Assembly: GCF_946478885.1 (NCBI RefSeq)
Contig: NZ_CAMLDX010000057.1
Location: forward strand, 1 to 22,487
Source: an uncultured Bacillus sp.
Lineage (GTDB): Bacteria; Bacillota; Bacilli; Bacillales_B; DSM-18226
Reading direction: 5' to 3'
Length of the DNA stretch: 22,487 bases
In this document: positions 8,075 through 15,102 of the stretch, piece after piece
How positions within the stretch are numbered: the first letter of the stretch is position 1
How the letters are laid out: every line of letters starts with the position of its first letter
Notes under the pieces: model-generated
Databases searched by the model: none
Told to the model about the DNA's origin: nothing
The model's input: only the letters and a program-made list of their open reading frames with translations
Translations under genes and position numbers: made by a program

Positions 8075-8460
8075 TTTCTTCATTCTCCTTCTTTTCATTT
8101 GGCCCTGTCAATGTTCAGATTCATTCAGCAAAAATTCTCAGCATGTCGAGATGAAGAATGCCGCAGATGCTAAATGACATCATTCAACAAAGTTAGTGCA
8201 CACAAACGTCTATATGAAGTGGCTAGTTTGATTTCTCCCGAGCCCATATTATATATAATCACTGTGGAAAAATATTTTAAGCGCAGTAATACATAATTAA
8301 AGTGAAAAAAAGACATTCTCCAAATGGAGTAATGTCTGAGGTCGAAAGAAATTCTCTCATTGGCACTTTGATGATAATTTTACCATTATCGCCATCAGTT
8401 TGCAATATTGCTGCAGACAGTACAAAGCAAGTTTTTCATCTAATTTATAGTGTTTACATA
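8075..8460. other. Intergenic region between hydrolase gene and cshA
   Basis: This 386-base gap contains the terminator of the upstream hydrolase gene (8303-8337) and then about 225 bases that act as cshA promoter and leader. An extended -10-like TGATTATAT followed by ATAAT lies on the minus strand near 8252-8264, with no good -35. A 66-codon plus-strand frame from 8302 overlaps the terminator and has no RBS, so I do not call it. Confidence 0.5.
8303..8337 (-). terminator. Rho-independent terminator of the hydrolase gene
   Basis: On the minus strand AGACATT, A, CTCC, loop ATTT, GGAG, AATGTCT is followed by seven T residues. This 11-base-pair stem with one bulge and a T run is a textbook terminator, about 120 bases after the hydrolase stop. 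Confidence 0.9.
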
Positions 8461-9153
8461 TTACCGATCGTATTGCAGGAATGCCAGAATATTTTCGAAT
8501 AAATCATCACGTTCTTCAGAATGGCAAATTAAGTGTTTGGAGTTTTTAAGATAAAAGAGCTTTTTAGATGAAGAACAAATATGATTATATAAATATTGAG
8601 CTGTCCTTGGTGGAACAATGCCGTCAATCTCTCCCTGCGCAATAAAGGTTGGCACATTTATTTCAGGAAGTAGCGGGCGGACCTGATTGACAAGCTTACG
8701 AAATTGAAGGGTTGCCGCTAACGGAGTTTCCTTTATTTTTCGTTTATATCGCAAAAACAATTCATTTTCTGTCAATCTTCCTTGATACAAGTTCTTAAAC
8801 ATTAACCCGATATCCGCTGCCAGCTGTTTTGGATTCACATAATAAGCCGCTGCGCTGAGAAGCACTAATTTTTCGACTGGGAAGTGAACCGTTAAATAGC
8901 TGGCAATCATTCCTCCCATTGAAAATCCAACCACATACACTTTTTCGCATGATTGCAGCAATGCCTCCAGCTCTTGTTCAGCATGCTCAATCCATTCGTT
9001 GTATTGCACACCTTTTAAATGGAGTATATCTCCATGTCCAGGCAAAGTCGGTACGACCAATTTCCAATCCGTTTCTTTTCTTAAAAATTGTACAAGCGGA
9101 TCAACCTCAGACGGGGCACCCGTAAAACCATGAATACATAGACATCCAATCAT
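8461..9153 (-). CDS. Alpha/beta-hydrolase (carboxylesterase/lysophospholipase type)
   Basis: A 230-residue soluble serine hydrolase of the monoacylglycerol lipase/carboxylesterase group. It starts with MIGCLCIHGFTGAPSEVDPL, whose HGFTG is the oxyanion-hole motif. The nucleophile is Ser78 in GFSMGG, the acid is Asp177 in GEIDGIVP and the base is His207 in NSKHLICHSEE. There is no signal peptide. The ribosome binding site (GGCGGTG) is modest, but the HGFTG motif at residues 8-12 leaves little room for another start. It lies between murF and cshA with its own terminator, which suggests an independent unit. The natural substrate is unknown; a small-acyl ester or lysolipid is the family expectation. 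Confidence 0.9.
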   Translation of the reverse strand: MIGCLCIHGFTGAPSEVDPLVQFLRKETDWKLVVPTLPGHGDILHLKGVQYNEWIEHAEQELEALLQSCEKVYVVGFSMGGMIASYLTVHFPVEKLVLLSAAAYYVNPKQLAADIGLMFKNLYQGRLTENELFLRYKRKIKETPLAATLQFRKLVNQVRPLLPEINVPTFIAQGEIDGIVPPRTAQYLYNHICSSSKKLFYLKNSKHLICHSEERDDLFENILAFLQYDR

Positions 9154-9322
9154 TTCAAGACACCGCCATTAAATCAAAATTATGATTTATCCTACTTGTA
9201 TTTTACACCCTTTTCTCTCGAAAATTCGTGCAATATGCTCGAACTCGGTAAAAATTCTCTTTTTTACGGCAAACTACATACATTTTTTGCAAAGGATTCA
9301 GAGCATAGATGTAAATAACTCC

Positions 9323-9358
9323 TTTCTCAGCCATATCGGGCATCATATGGCTGAGAAA
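9323..9358 (-). terminator. Hairpin after murF
   Basis: A perfect 14-base-pair stem TTTCTCAGCCATAT/ATATGGCTGAGAAA with an 8-base loop lies 7 bases after the murF stop. The following minus-strand bases GGAGTTATTT are not a proper T run. It may still terminate or protect the ddl-murF mRNA 3' end. The rest of the gap 9154-9365 holds no gene. Confidence 0.6.
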
Positions 9359-9365
9359 ACAATCA

Positions 9366-10739
9366 TTACATTAGCGCGGTTACGACTTCTTCCATTTTCA
9401 TGCCGCGTGATGCCTTTACCAGAATAAGCGTCTGACTATCGAGATGTTTTTTCAGAGCTTCAATCAGAGAAGCCTTTTCTGTAAAAGAAAATACTCGATC
9501 ATTCGATAAGACGGTTTTAGCACCCGCAGCGATGTACTGACCAAGGTTCCCATAGGTAAAAACATAATCAATCGATTTCGGATCAATGGATTTTCCAATT
9601 TCAAAATGGAATTCCTGTTCTTTGTCTCCCAGTTCCAGCATATCCCCAAGCACGAGAATTTTTTTAGAGAAACCGGCAAAGCTCGATACCAGTTCAATTG
9701 CAGCCCTCATGGAAGTCGGGCTTGCATTATAGGCATCATTAATCACCTTTACACCTTGTTTTCCTTCGAGCATTTCCATACGCATATTCGTTAATTTCAA
9801 GTTTGAAAAGGCTTCATTCATTTTTTCATAAGGAATTTGAAAATAATGTGCAATCAGCATAGCACTTAGTGCATTCAGAATATTATGAACCCCAAGCACC
9901 GGCAGATGAAATACTGTCTCAGCTGCGTTAATCTTGAATGTGCTGCCTGAGCTGTCCGTATGGATTTCGACCGGATACAGATCATTTTCACTGTTGCGCC
10001 CAAAGGTCTGAATAACGGCAGCTCCTTTGCCAATCTGCAGGCGTTCTTTTAATAAAGGTTCATCACCAAGATAAACGATTAAACCATTATCCTGCAGACC
10101 ATGGGTAATCTCGCATTTCGCTTCGGCAATTCCTTCTCTTGAACCTAAATCCTGTAAATGAGATTCCCCGATATTGGTAATAATGGCGGCATTCGGACGG
10201 GCAAGCTTAGACAGAAGGTCAATCTCCCCTTTGCTGCTCATCCCCATCTCCAAAACAGCAATCTCTGTATCCTCATCAAGTGAAAGCACCGTTAATGGCA
10301 GGCCAATATGATTATTAAAATTACCTTCTGTTTTTTGCACCTTATATTGCAATGATAAAAGCTTAGATGTTATATCCTTCACAGTCGTCTTCCCATTGCT
10401 GCCGGTAACGCCAACAACCTTGACATCAAGCTGATTGCGATAGCTTCTTGCCAGCTGCTGCAGCGCAGTCAAAGTATCCTCCACGATAAGAATCGGCAGA
10501 TGCAGAGGAGGATTCGGTACATCCTTCTGCCAGAGGGCTGCAGCCGCTCCCTGTTTCAATGCAGCTTCAACAAAACGGTGTCCATCCATATGCTCCCCTT
10601 TAAACGGGACAAACAAATTCCCTATTGCAATTTTCCGGGAATCAATCGATACCCCACGGATGGATACATCCAGAAAGGGCGTTATATTATTCTCAATTTG
10701 GATCATGTCTCTTACCTGTGCTAAGGTCCTGTTTATCAT
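9366..10739 (-). CDS. murF: UDP-MurNAc-tripeptide--D-Ala-D-Ala ligase
   Basis: MurF joins D-Ala-D-Ala to UDP-MurNAc-tripeptide using ATP, the last cytoplasmic step of peptidoglycan precursor assembly. The 457-residue length is normal. The N-terminal domain contains the uridine-binding SIRGVSIDSRKI, the central Mur-ligase ATP loop is GSNGKT (113-118), and ITNIGESHLQDLGS and NDAYNASPTSMRAAI follow in the usual order. The C-terminal domain contains ILVLGDMLELG. GGGGGG lies about 7 bases before the ATG. It follows ddl by 116 bases with no terminator between them, so the two are probably co-transcribed and make and then use D-Ala-D-Ala. Confidence 0.97.
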   Translation of the reverse strand: MINRTLAQVRDMIQIENNITPFLDVSIRGVSIDSRKIAIGNLFVPFKGEHMDGHRFVEAALKQGAAAALWQKDVPNPPLHLPILIVEDTLTALQQLARSYRNQLDVKVVGVTGSNGKTTVKDITSKLLSLQYKVQKTEGNFNNHIGLPLTVLSLDEDTEIAVLEMGMSSKGEIDLLSKLARPNAAIITNIGESHLQDLGSREGIAEAKCEITHGLQDNGLIVYLGDEPLLKERLQIGKGAAVIQTFGRNSENDLYPVEIHTDSSGSTFKINAAETVFHLPVLGVHNILNALSAMLIAHYFQIPYEKMNEAFSNLKLTNMRMEMLEGKQGVKVINDAYNASPTSMRAAIELVSSFAGFSKKILVLGDMLELGDKEQEFHFEIGKSIDPKSIDYVFTYGNLGQYIAAGAKTVLSNDRVFSFTEKASLIEALKKHLDSQTLILVKASRGMKMEEVVTALM

Positions 10740-10855
10740 GTATAACCCCCCAATTCAAACAGGACTGCCTTTCCAGTGCCCGTCATCCGGATGCGGCAGC
10801 CCCATGGTATTCTTATAGGTATTCGAAGCTTATCACAAGCCCAGTAGCAGGCCTA

Positions 10856-11920
10856 TTAAACTGTGTATTTAATGGCTTGCTTTTCCTCGTATCTTTCTAT
10901 AGCAAGCTGAACCAGACGTTCAATTAATGCCGGATATTCCAGACCGCTCTGATCCCAAAGAAGCGGGAACATGCTGACAGGAGTGAAGCCTGGCATCGTG
11001 TTCACTTCATTAATCAACCCTTTACCTTCTTTTGTTAAAAAGAAATCCGCCCTGACAAGCCCGGTACAATCCAGAGCTTTAAAGGCCTGAATGGCCATCT
11101 CCTTCAGCTGGGTATATTCAGCATCGGTAACTTCAGCCGGAATAATAAGAGCCGTATTATCATCCTCATATTTTGCTTTATAGTCATAGAAATCCTTCTT
11201 TGGAACAATTTCACCTGCTACGGAGCACTCAGGAATATCATTTCCCAAAACAGCAAGTTCCACTTCTCTTGCAGTAACACCTTCTTCAACGATCACCTTG
11301 CGATCAAATTGAAATGCCTCCTGGAATGCCGCCTCCAATTCATCACGGTTTGTACATTTGCTGATTCCGACACTCGATCCAAGATTTGCCGGCTTAACAA
11401 AGCAAGGGAAGCCAAGCTCCTTCTCTACTTGCTCATATACGAAAGCAGGGGCACTGTTCCACTCGCTTTTAATAAATGAAGCATACTTGACCTGGGCAAG
11501 TCCTGCCTGTGCGAAGATATTTTTCATAACGATCTTATCCATGCCGGCTGAAGAGGCTAATACTCCGTTACCGACATAGGGCAGATTCAACAGTTCCAGA
11601 AATCCCTGAACCGTTCCGTCCTCTCCATTCGGTCCGTGCAGAAGCGGGAAAATAACATCAAACGATTCTCCTTTCTCTGTTTGAAATAATTCTGAGGAAA
11701 GCGCCCCTGATCCGGCAGTGGCAAATTTCAGTTCTTCTACATTTACCACAGGGTCTTTTAGCTGGGTTCCCTTGTTCCATTCGCCTTTTTCAGAGATATA
11801 AATAGGATATATATCAAATTTTTTATGATCTAACGCTCCGATAACTGCCATCGCTGTCCGTAGCGATACTTGATGCTCTGCAGATTTCCCCCCGTATAAT
11901 AAGCCTAATTTTATTTTCAT
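10856..11920 (-). CDS. ddl: D-alanine--D-alanine ligase
   Basis: This ATP-grasp ligase makes D-Ala-D-Ala for MurF. It has 354 residues, slightly longer than short Ddl forms but normal for Bacillus. The N-terminus [20 protein letters not shown] contains the GGxSxEhxVS substrate loop, [12 protein letters not shown] is the second conserved block, [15 protein letters not shown] is ATP-binding, and [13 protein letters not shown] near the C-terminus carries the Mg ligands. GGAGGG lies about 8 bases before the ATG. A promoter-like element with a perfect inverted repeat lies 37-66 bases upstream. Ligase specificity for D-Ala versus D-lactate is not claimed here. Confidence 0.97.
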   Translation of the reverse strand: MKIKLGLLYGGKSAEHQVSLRTAMAVIGALDHKKFDIYPIYISEKGEWNKGTQLKDPVVNVEELKFATAGSGALSSELFQTEKGESFDVIFPLLHGPNGEDGTVQGFLELLNLPYVGNGVLASSAGMDKIVMKNIFAQAGLAQVKYASFIKSEWNSAPAFVYEQVEKELGFPCFVKPANLGSSVGISKCTNRDELEAAFQEAFQFDRKVIVEEGVTAREVELAVLGNDIPECSVAGEIVPKKDFYDYKAKYEDDNTALIIPAEVTDAEYTQLKEMAIQAFKALDCTGLVRADFFLTKEGKGLINEVNTMPGFTPVSMFPLLWDQSGLEYPALIERLVQLAIERYEEKQAIKYTV

Positions 11921-11956
11921 TTTACTGCACCCTCCATTTTGTCAATCACACTCATC

Positions 11957-11989
11957 ATTTTACCATTTAATAAATTCGCTTGGTAAAAT
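11957..11989 (-). promoter_or_regulatory. ddl-murF promoter within a perfect inverted repeat
   Basis: On the minus strand TTACCA (rc of 11981-11986), 18 bases, TAAAAT (rc of 11957-11962) fits sigma-A moderately. The same bases form a perfect 9-base inverted repeat ATTTTACCA/TGGTAAAAT (11957-11965 with 11981-11989, 15-base spacer), so both core elements lie inside symmetric half-sites. Confidence 0.5.
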
Positions 11990-12053
11990 AACTTGTTGAA
12001 AATTTCCTTATCTCGATTAAAAAATCAGTATCAGGCAATACCTCCACATTTCA

Positions 12054-12095
12054 TTACATACGATTAAATTTATACATGTATTTAATCGTATGTAA
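12054..12095. repeat. 16-bp perfect palindrome (terminator or operator)
   Basis: TTACATACGATTAAAT (12054-12069) pairs perfectly with ATTTAATCGTATGTAA (12080-12095) across a 10-base loop. It lies 82 bases downstream of the histidine phosphatase stop and about 70 bases upstream of the ddl promoter. Neither strand has a T run directly after the stem, so a standard terminator is not certain. Confidence 0.75.
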
Positions 12096-12177
12096 AACTG
12101 GGCTTAATGGAAACAAGAAATACGGAAAAGTCTGCAAAAAGCCCGGATAAATATCATAGTTTGAAGGATGCTGCCTA

Positions 12178-12804
12178 CTAAATAACTGTTGTCTTCCCTG
12201 CTGTATGGCTCATATCTCCTTCGAGCAGCCATTCTATTTTGCCTTGGTCTATTTTTACAATTGACAGGCTGGTGCCTTCTACAGTCGGCTCCTTCCATAT
12301 ATCCTTGACGTCGATTTCTTTGAAAATGGTAAACAATGATTTTATTAATAAACCATGCGAAACGATCAAAATATTACCGTCCAAAGTGCCATTTGTCATG
12401 TCAGAAAGAAAATCATCCGCCCGCTTTCTCATATCGAAAAAGGTCTCAGCTCCAGCTATTTGATAAAGCTCCGGACGGGTCATAAACCAATCATATTCAT
12501 TCGGATATTGCATTCGAATTTCTCCCTTTGTCATGCCCTGCCACGGTCCCATTCCCATCTCCATTATCCGCTCATCCTGAATGATAGGGATGCTACGCTC
12601 TCCTCTAAGCAGCTCTGCTGTTTCCATTGTTCTGTGACTTGGGCTGGCAATAATCCGTGTGAAATCTATATCCTTTATTTTTTCTCCTAAAAGCCTGGCA
12701 CAGCTTCTTCCGTTTTCTGTTAAACGTGAATCCAGTCTTCCCTGTATCCGCTCTGCCGCATTCCATTCGGTCTCCCCATGTCTAACAATATATAAATATA
12801 GCAA
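12178..12804 (-). CDS. Histidine phosphatase family protein (PhoE/YhfR-like)
   Basis: A 208-residue phosphatase of the phosphoglycerate-mutase-like histidine phosphatase superfamily. The catalytic His9 lies in IVRHGETEWN, ASPSHRTMETAELL is the second active-site block, the acid is in MEMGMGPWQGM, and His150 lies in ILIVSHGLLIKS. The start is TTG at 12804 with AAAGGAGAT about 9 bases upstream. A promoter with TTGAAA, 17 bases, TAGCAT lies at 12856-12884, so it is probably its own unit. It lies near, but is not joined to, the cobalamin operon, which has its own CobC. It could be a general phosphatase or a second alpha-ribazole phosphatase; the sequence does not decide. Confidence 0.9.
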   Translation of the reverse strand: MLYLYIVRHGETEWNAAERIQGRLDSRLTENGRSCARLLGEKIKDIDFTRIIASPSHRTMETAELLRGERSIPIIQDERIMEMGMGPWQGMTKGEIRMQYPNEYDWFMTRPELYQIAGAETFFDMRKRADDFLSDMTNGTLDGNILIVSHGLLIKSLFTIFKEIDVKDIWKEPTVEGTSLSIVKIDQGKIEWLLEGDMSHTAGKTTVI

Positions 12805-12855
12805 GCTTCCGATCTCCTTTACTTAATTTCTTCTGAACACATTCCATTGTACTCT

Positions 12856-12884
12856 ATGCTAAACAATCGAGCTGCCAGTTTCAA
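12856..12884 (-). promoter_or_regulatory. Promoter of the histidine phosphatase gene
   Basis: On the minus strand TTGAAA (rc of 12879-12884) and TAGCAT (rc of 12856-12861) are separated by 17 bases, about 50 bases upstream of the TTG start. The spacing is ideal and the -10 is weak. Confidence 0.45.
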
Positions 12885-12904
12885 TGGAAATTTTCATATA
12901 ATGA

Positions 12905-13123
12905 ATGGACTCAATGATTCCTTCACAAAAAAAGGCAAGAGATGGGACATTGTCGATTAAAGCAATTGGAAAAGGAAACGGACAGGTGCAGTTATTTTTA
13001 AAAGAGAGTGAGAAAGTTATCTGGACTTGAAAAAGATCCCCTTCATTGTAATCAAGAAAGGGAATAAGAGGTATCGCCGATAATACGCAGATTTACATGG
13101 TTAAGGAGGGAGGGAAGGTTTAA
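12905..13123 (+). pseudogene. Possible decayed plus-strand gene
   Basis: The plus strand reads MDSMIPSQKKARDGTLSIKA and continues IGKGNGQVQLFLKESEKVIW to a TGA at 13028-13030. A second frame then gives LKKIPFIVIKKGNK (13027-13068), and the first frame resumes with GIADNTQIYMVKEGGKV and TAA (13070-13123). All three pieces look like coding sequence and would join with two compensating frameshifts. There is no clear ribosome binding site. A bidirectional terminator follows at 13245. I recognise no family. The pieces are short, and chance open frames are the main alternative. Confidence 0.25.
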
Positions 13124-13244
13124 CCACATATCGTCAATTTCTAAAGCACCTTGTTAGAATGACTTATTGCAAAGCTCCAAATTTGGACCTTGTGACATAC
13201 TCTTTTTTTGATCTATCAGGACAAAAGGTTATTGGCGGACATTC

Positions 13245-13293
13245 AAAAAAGGAACCAAACACGCCCAGGACGGGGCATTTCAGTTCCTTTTTT
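13245..13293. terminator. Bidirectional terminator after the adenosyltransferase gene
   Basis: An 11-base-pair outer stem AAAAAAGGAAC/GTTCCTTTTTT encloses an inner GCCC/GGGC pairing. Both strands leave the stem with a T run. It starts 11 bases after the adenosyltransferase stop and ends the cobalamin operon. Its plus-strand polarity would fit a former plus-strand gene upstream. Confidence 0.85.
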
Positions 13294-13304
13294 CAATACC
13301 AGGT

Positions 13305-13901
13305 TCAATCTTCCTTATTTTTATGTTCTTTTCTTTTGCCCTCACGGAAAACAGGAGAACTGCGAACATATTGAACATCTTCTACTTTAAGCCGGAAATT
13401 AACTACCCGGGCTGCAGCAAAGAAATAATCAGACAAGCGGTTCATAAATTGCAGGGGAAGCTCTGATGTCCCGCTATCTTGTTTCGTCAGCTTAACAATT
13501 TGTCTTTCAGCCCTTCTTGTGACAGTACGGGCAATATGCAGCGTGGCTGCCGCCGGGGTTCCTCCCGGTAAAATAAAACGCTCCAATTCCGGCGCTTCTT
13601 CAATCAGCTTGTCGATTCTTGATTCCAAATACGTAATCGCATCATTTGTTAATTTAAGCTGTCTTTTTTTTGTGACATTGGCAAGATCCCCACCGCAGTC
13701 AAAAAGTTCATGCTGAATTTTTTCTAAATCATCCAGAATATCCTGAAAAATGGCTTTGTCTAGCTGCGTAACCGCCTGCCCTACAAAGCAGTTTACCTCG
13801 TCAACAGTACCATAAGCCTCTACTCTAACATCATCCTTATCGACGCGACCGCCAATAATACTTGTTTGCCCTTTATCTCCAGTCCGTGTATAAATGCGCA
13901 T
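13305..13901 (-). CDS. Cob(I)alamin adenosyltransferase, PduO type
   Basis: This enzyme transfers the 5'-deoxyadenosyl group of ATP to cob(I)alamin or corrinoids and makes the upper ligand. At 198 residues it has the length of a single-domain PduO/YvqK protein. The ATP-binding N-terminal motif is YTRTGDKGQTS, followed by EAYGTVDEVNCFVGQ, RFILPGGTPAAATLHIARTV, RRAERQIVKL and LPLQFMNRLSDYFFAAARVVN, all in the family order. The C-terminus is a short lysine-rich tail. The start is MRIYTRTGDK with AGGAG 7 bases upstream; 15 codons open before it have no RBS. It is the last gene of the cobalamin block, 185 bases after the short CobU-like gene and just before a terminator, and probably adenosylates the imported corrinoids. 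Confidence 0.95.
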   Translation of the reverse strand: MRIYTRTGDKGQTSIIGGRVDKDDVRVEAYGTVDEVNCFVGQAVTQLDKAIFQDILDDLEKIQHELFDCGGDLANVTKKRQLKLTNDAITYLESRIDKLIEEAPELERFILPGGTPAAATLHIARTVTRRAERQIVKLTKQDSGTSELPLQFMNRLSDYFFAAARVVNFRLKVEDVQYVRSSPVFREGKRKEHKNKED

Positions 13902-14086
13902 CCCTTTTCTCCTTTTTTTAGATTGTATCGTGTACGAATCCTGCATTTAGTCACTGATTTTCTTATGTCATGAATCCTCGTTGATGACCATCTTCACTGC
14001 GATTTCGCTCTTTTCATGCTTCATGAGACCTTTTTCCGACCTCTGATTCTCTCCTCAGGACTTTATTTATTCGATACATCCAACTT
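13902..14086. other. 185-base spacer inside the cobalamin block
   Basis: This is the only sizeable gap in the block. I see no T-run terminator, convincing promoter or B12 box. A small minus-strand frame at 13968-14024 (MKHEKSEIAVKMVINEDS) has AAGG 4 bases before its ATG. It is protein-like but too short to call as a gene. Confidence 0.4.
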
Positions 14087-14521
14087 CTACTTCATCCGCT
14101 GGCCAATCCCGTACCAAACCAATTCCACTCGCTCACAAACAGCAGCGGTATCCTGAAAGATACGACCGGATGTATCACGCCATATGCGGTCCTCCACAGA
14201 TAAGGGGACAATTCCTTTCGTCATATCTGAACCGATGATACACAGCATTCTCCCCTGTCTGTCGAGTTCCCATTGATACCAGTTTTTCAGCATCCCGCTC
14301 CAGAGATCCCGGACTGCTTTAGCATCGTACTCTGTTAATAATTCTTTAATCCAGCGCTCAATTCCTTCCAGCACAACGATCTGTCCCTCAACAAAATCCA
14401 AATTCCGCGGCAGTTTATCATTGCGATAGGCAGAGAACCAGCTACCGCTCTCTCCTATTTGATAATATGCCTTTACCCAAGCGGACTTTCCGTTAAAGGC
14501 ACCTCCCGTAACAAAATGCAT
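14087..14521 (-). CDS. Short CobU-like protein (cobinamide kinase/guanylyltransferase family)
   Basis: A 144-residue protein, shorter than the usual 170-195 of CobU. The N-terminus MHFVTGGAFNGKS is a P-loop matching the CobU GGxRSGKS with the Arg replaced. IVVLEGIERW (48-57) stands where CobU has LLDCLTTW. The C-terminus KGIVPLSVEDRIWRDTSGRI then FQ resembles the CobU end (GxGIVP, R, RD, GR, NQ). The RIxxHQ block with the guanylylated histidine is absent, so guanylyl transfer by the usual mechanism is unlikely. It overlaps cobC by 49 bases and has a strong GGAGGGG RBS, so it is expressed with the pathway. It may be a kinase-like or accessory paralog of the full CobU at 17346-17936. Confidence 0.8.
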   Translation of the reverse strand: MHFVTGGAFNGKSAWVKAYYQIGESGSWFSAYRNDKLPRNLDFVEGQIVVLEGIERWIKELLTEYDAKAVRDLWSGMLKNWYQWELDRQGRMLCIIGSDMTKGIVPLSVEDRIWRDTSGRIFQDTAAVCERVELVWYGIGQRMK

Positions 14522-15102
14522 CGTTCACCCCTCCTGAAGGCCTCCCAATCATTCCAGATTAATTCAAATCCGGAGCCATGCGGAATTTTCCAATCCCAAA
14601 AATGCCGTTCCTTGTCTCCATATTGGGAAAGCAAATAACGAATCACACCGCCATGCGTCACAATCGCCGTGGTAGCAACCCTGCTTTGGACAATGAAACC
14701 ATTCACCTTTTCCCAGCCTGATTGTACCCGGGCATTAAACCGCACAGCACTTTCACCTCCGGGAATCTCGGTTTCAAGCCAGCTCTCTAACCACTCTTTA
14801 TAGGCTGGATCGCCGGACAATTCTTCATAGACTTTTCCTTCCCATGAGCCGAAATTCATTTCACGGAATTCAGGCATCTGGTGTATATTCCTTCCCGGGA
14901 ACAAGATCTCCGCCGTCTGCACACAGCGCTGTAGGTCACTTGCCAGCAGCCATTGATACCCATTCGTCTCAAATCTATGCTTTGCCAATCCCTTGATGGC
15001 ATCCTCACATAAAGGGGCATCCGTCCAACCAATATAGGCATGCCGTTTATTTTCCTCCGTTACACCGTGACGAAATAATGCCACAACCACAGCGTCATCC
15101 AT
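14473..15102 (-). CDS. cobC: Alpha-ribazole phosphatase (CobC-like)
   Basis: A 209-residue histidine phosphatase, placed by context as the enzyme that removes the 5'-phosphate from adenosylcobalamin-5'-phosphate or alpha-ribazole phosphate. The catalytic His12 lies in LFRHGVTEENKR, the acid is in FREMNFGSWEGK (Glu81) and the second His is in IVTHGGVIRYLL (His150). The start is MDDAVVVALFRHG with GGAG 8 bases upstream; the frame is open further upstream inside cobS, but the residues there are not family sequence. It overlaps cobS by 43 bases and the CobU-like gene by 49 bases, which fits tight translational coupling at the end of nucleotide-loop assembly. Confidence 0.9.
   Translation of the reverse strand: MDDAVVVALFRHGVTEENKRHAYIGWTDAPLCEDAIKGLAKHRFETNGYQWLLASDLQRCVQTAEILFPGRNIHQMPEFREMNFGSWEGKVYEELSGDPAYKEWLESWLETEIPGGESAVRFNARVQSGWEKVNGFIVQSRVATTAIVTHGGVIRYLLSQYGDKERHFWDWKIPHGSGFELIWNDWEAFRRGERCILLREVPLTESPLG

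Larger units (their letters stand above)
12805..13304. other. 500-base gap between phosphatase and adenosyltransferase genes
   Basis: The gap contains the phosphatase promoter (12856-12884), the possible decayed plus-strand gene (12905-13123), an inverted repeat TGGTTAA/TTAACCA around a purine-only GGAGGGAGGGAAGG loop (13098-13126), a 12-base palindrome TCCAAATTTGGA (13176-13187) and a bidirectional terminator (13245-13293). I see no cobalamin riboswitch box in it. Confidence 0.6.

Noticed and set aside
8302..8502. 66-codon plus-strand frame beginning with MKKRHSPNGV
   Set aside because: The start has no RBS, it includes the terminator stem of the opposite-strand hydrolase gene and ends inside that gene.
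13159..13390. Plus-strand frames of 60-71 codons over the adenosyltransferase end
   Set aside because: They run through a strong bidirectional terminator and into the coding sequence on the other strand.
13902..14086. Cobalamin riboswitch in the spacer before the adenosyltransferase gene
   Set aside because: The spacer is too short and no B12-box-like sequence is visible.
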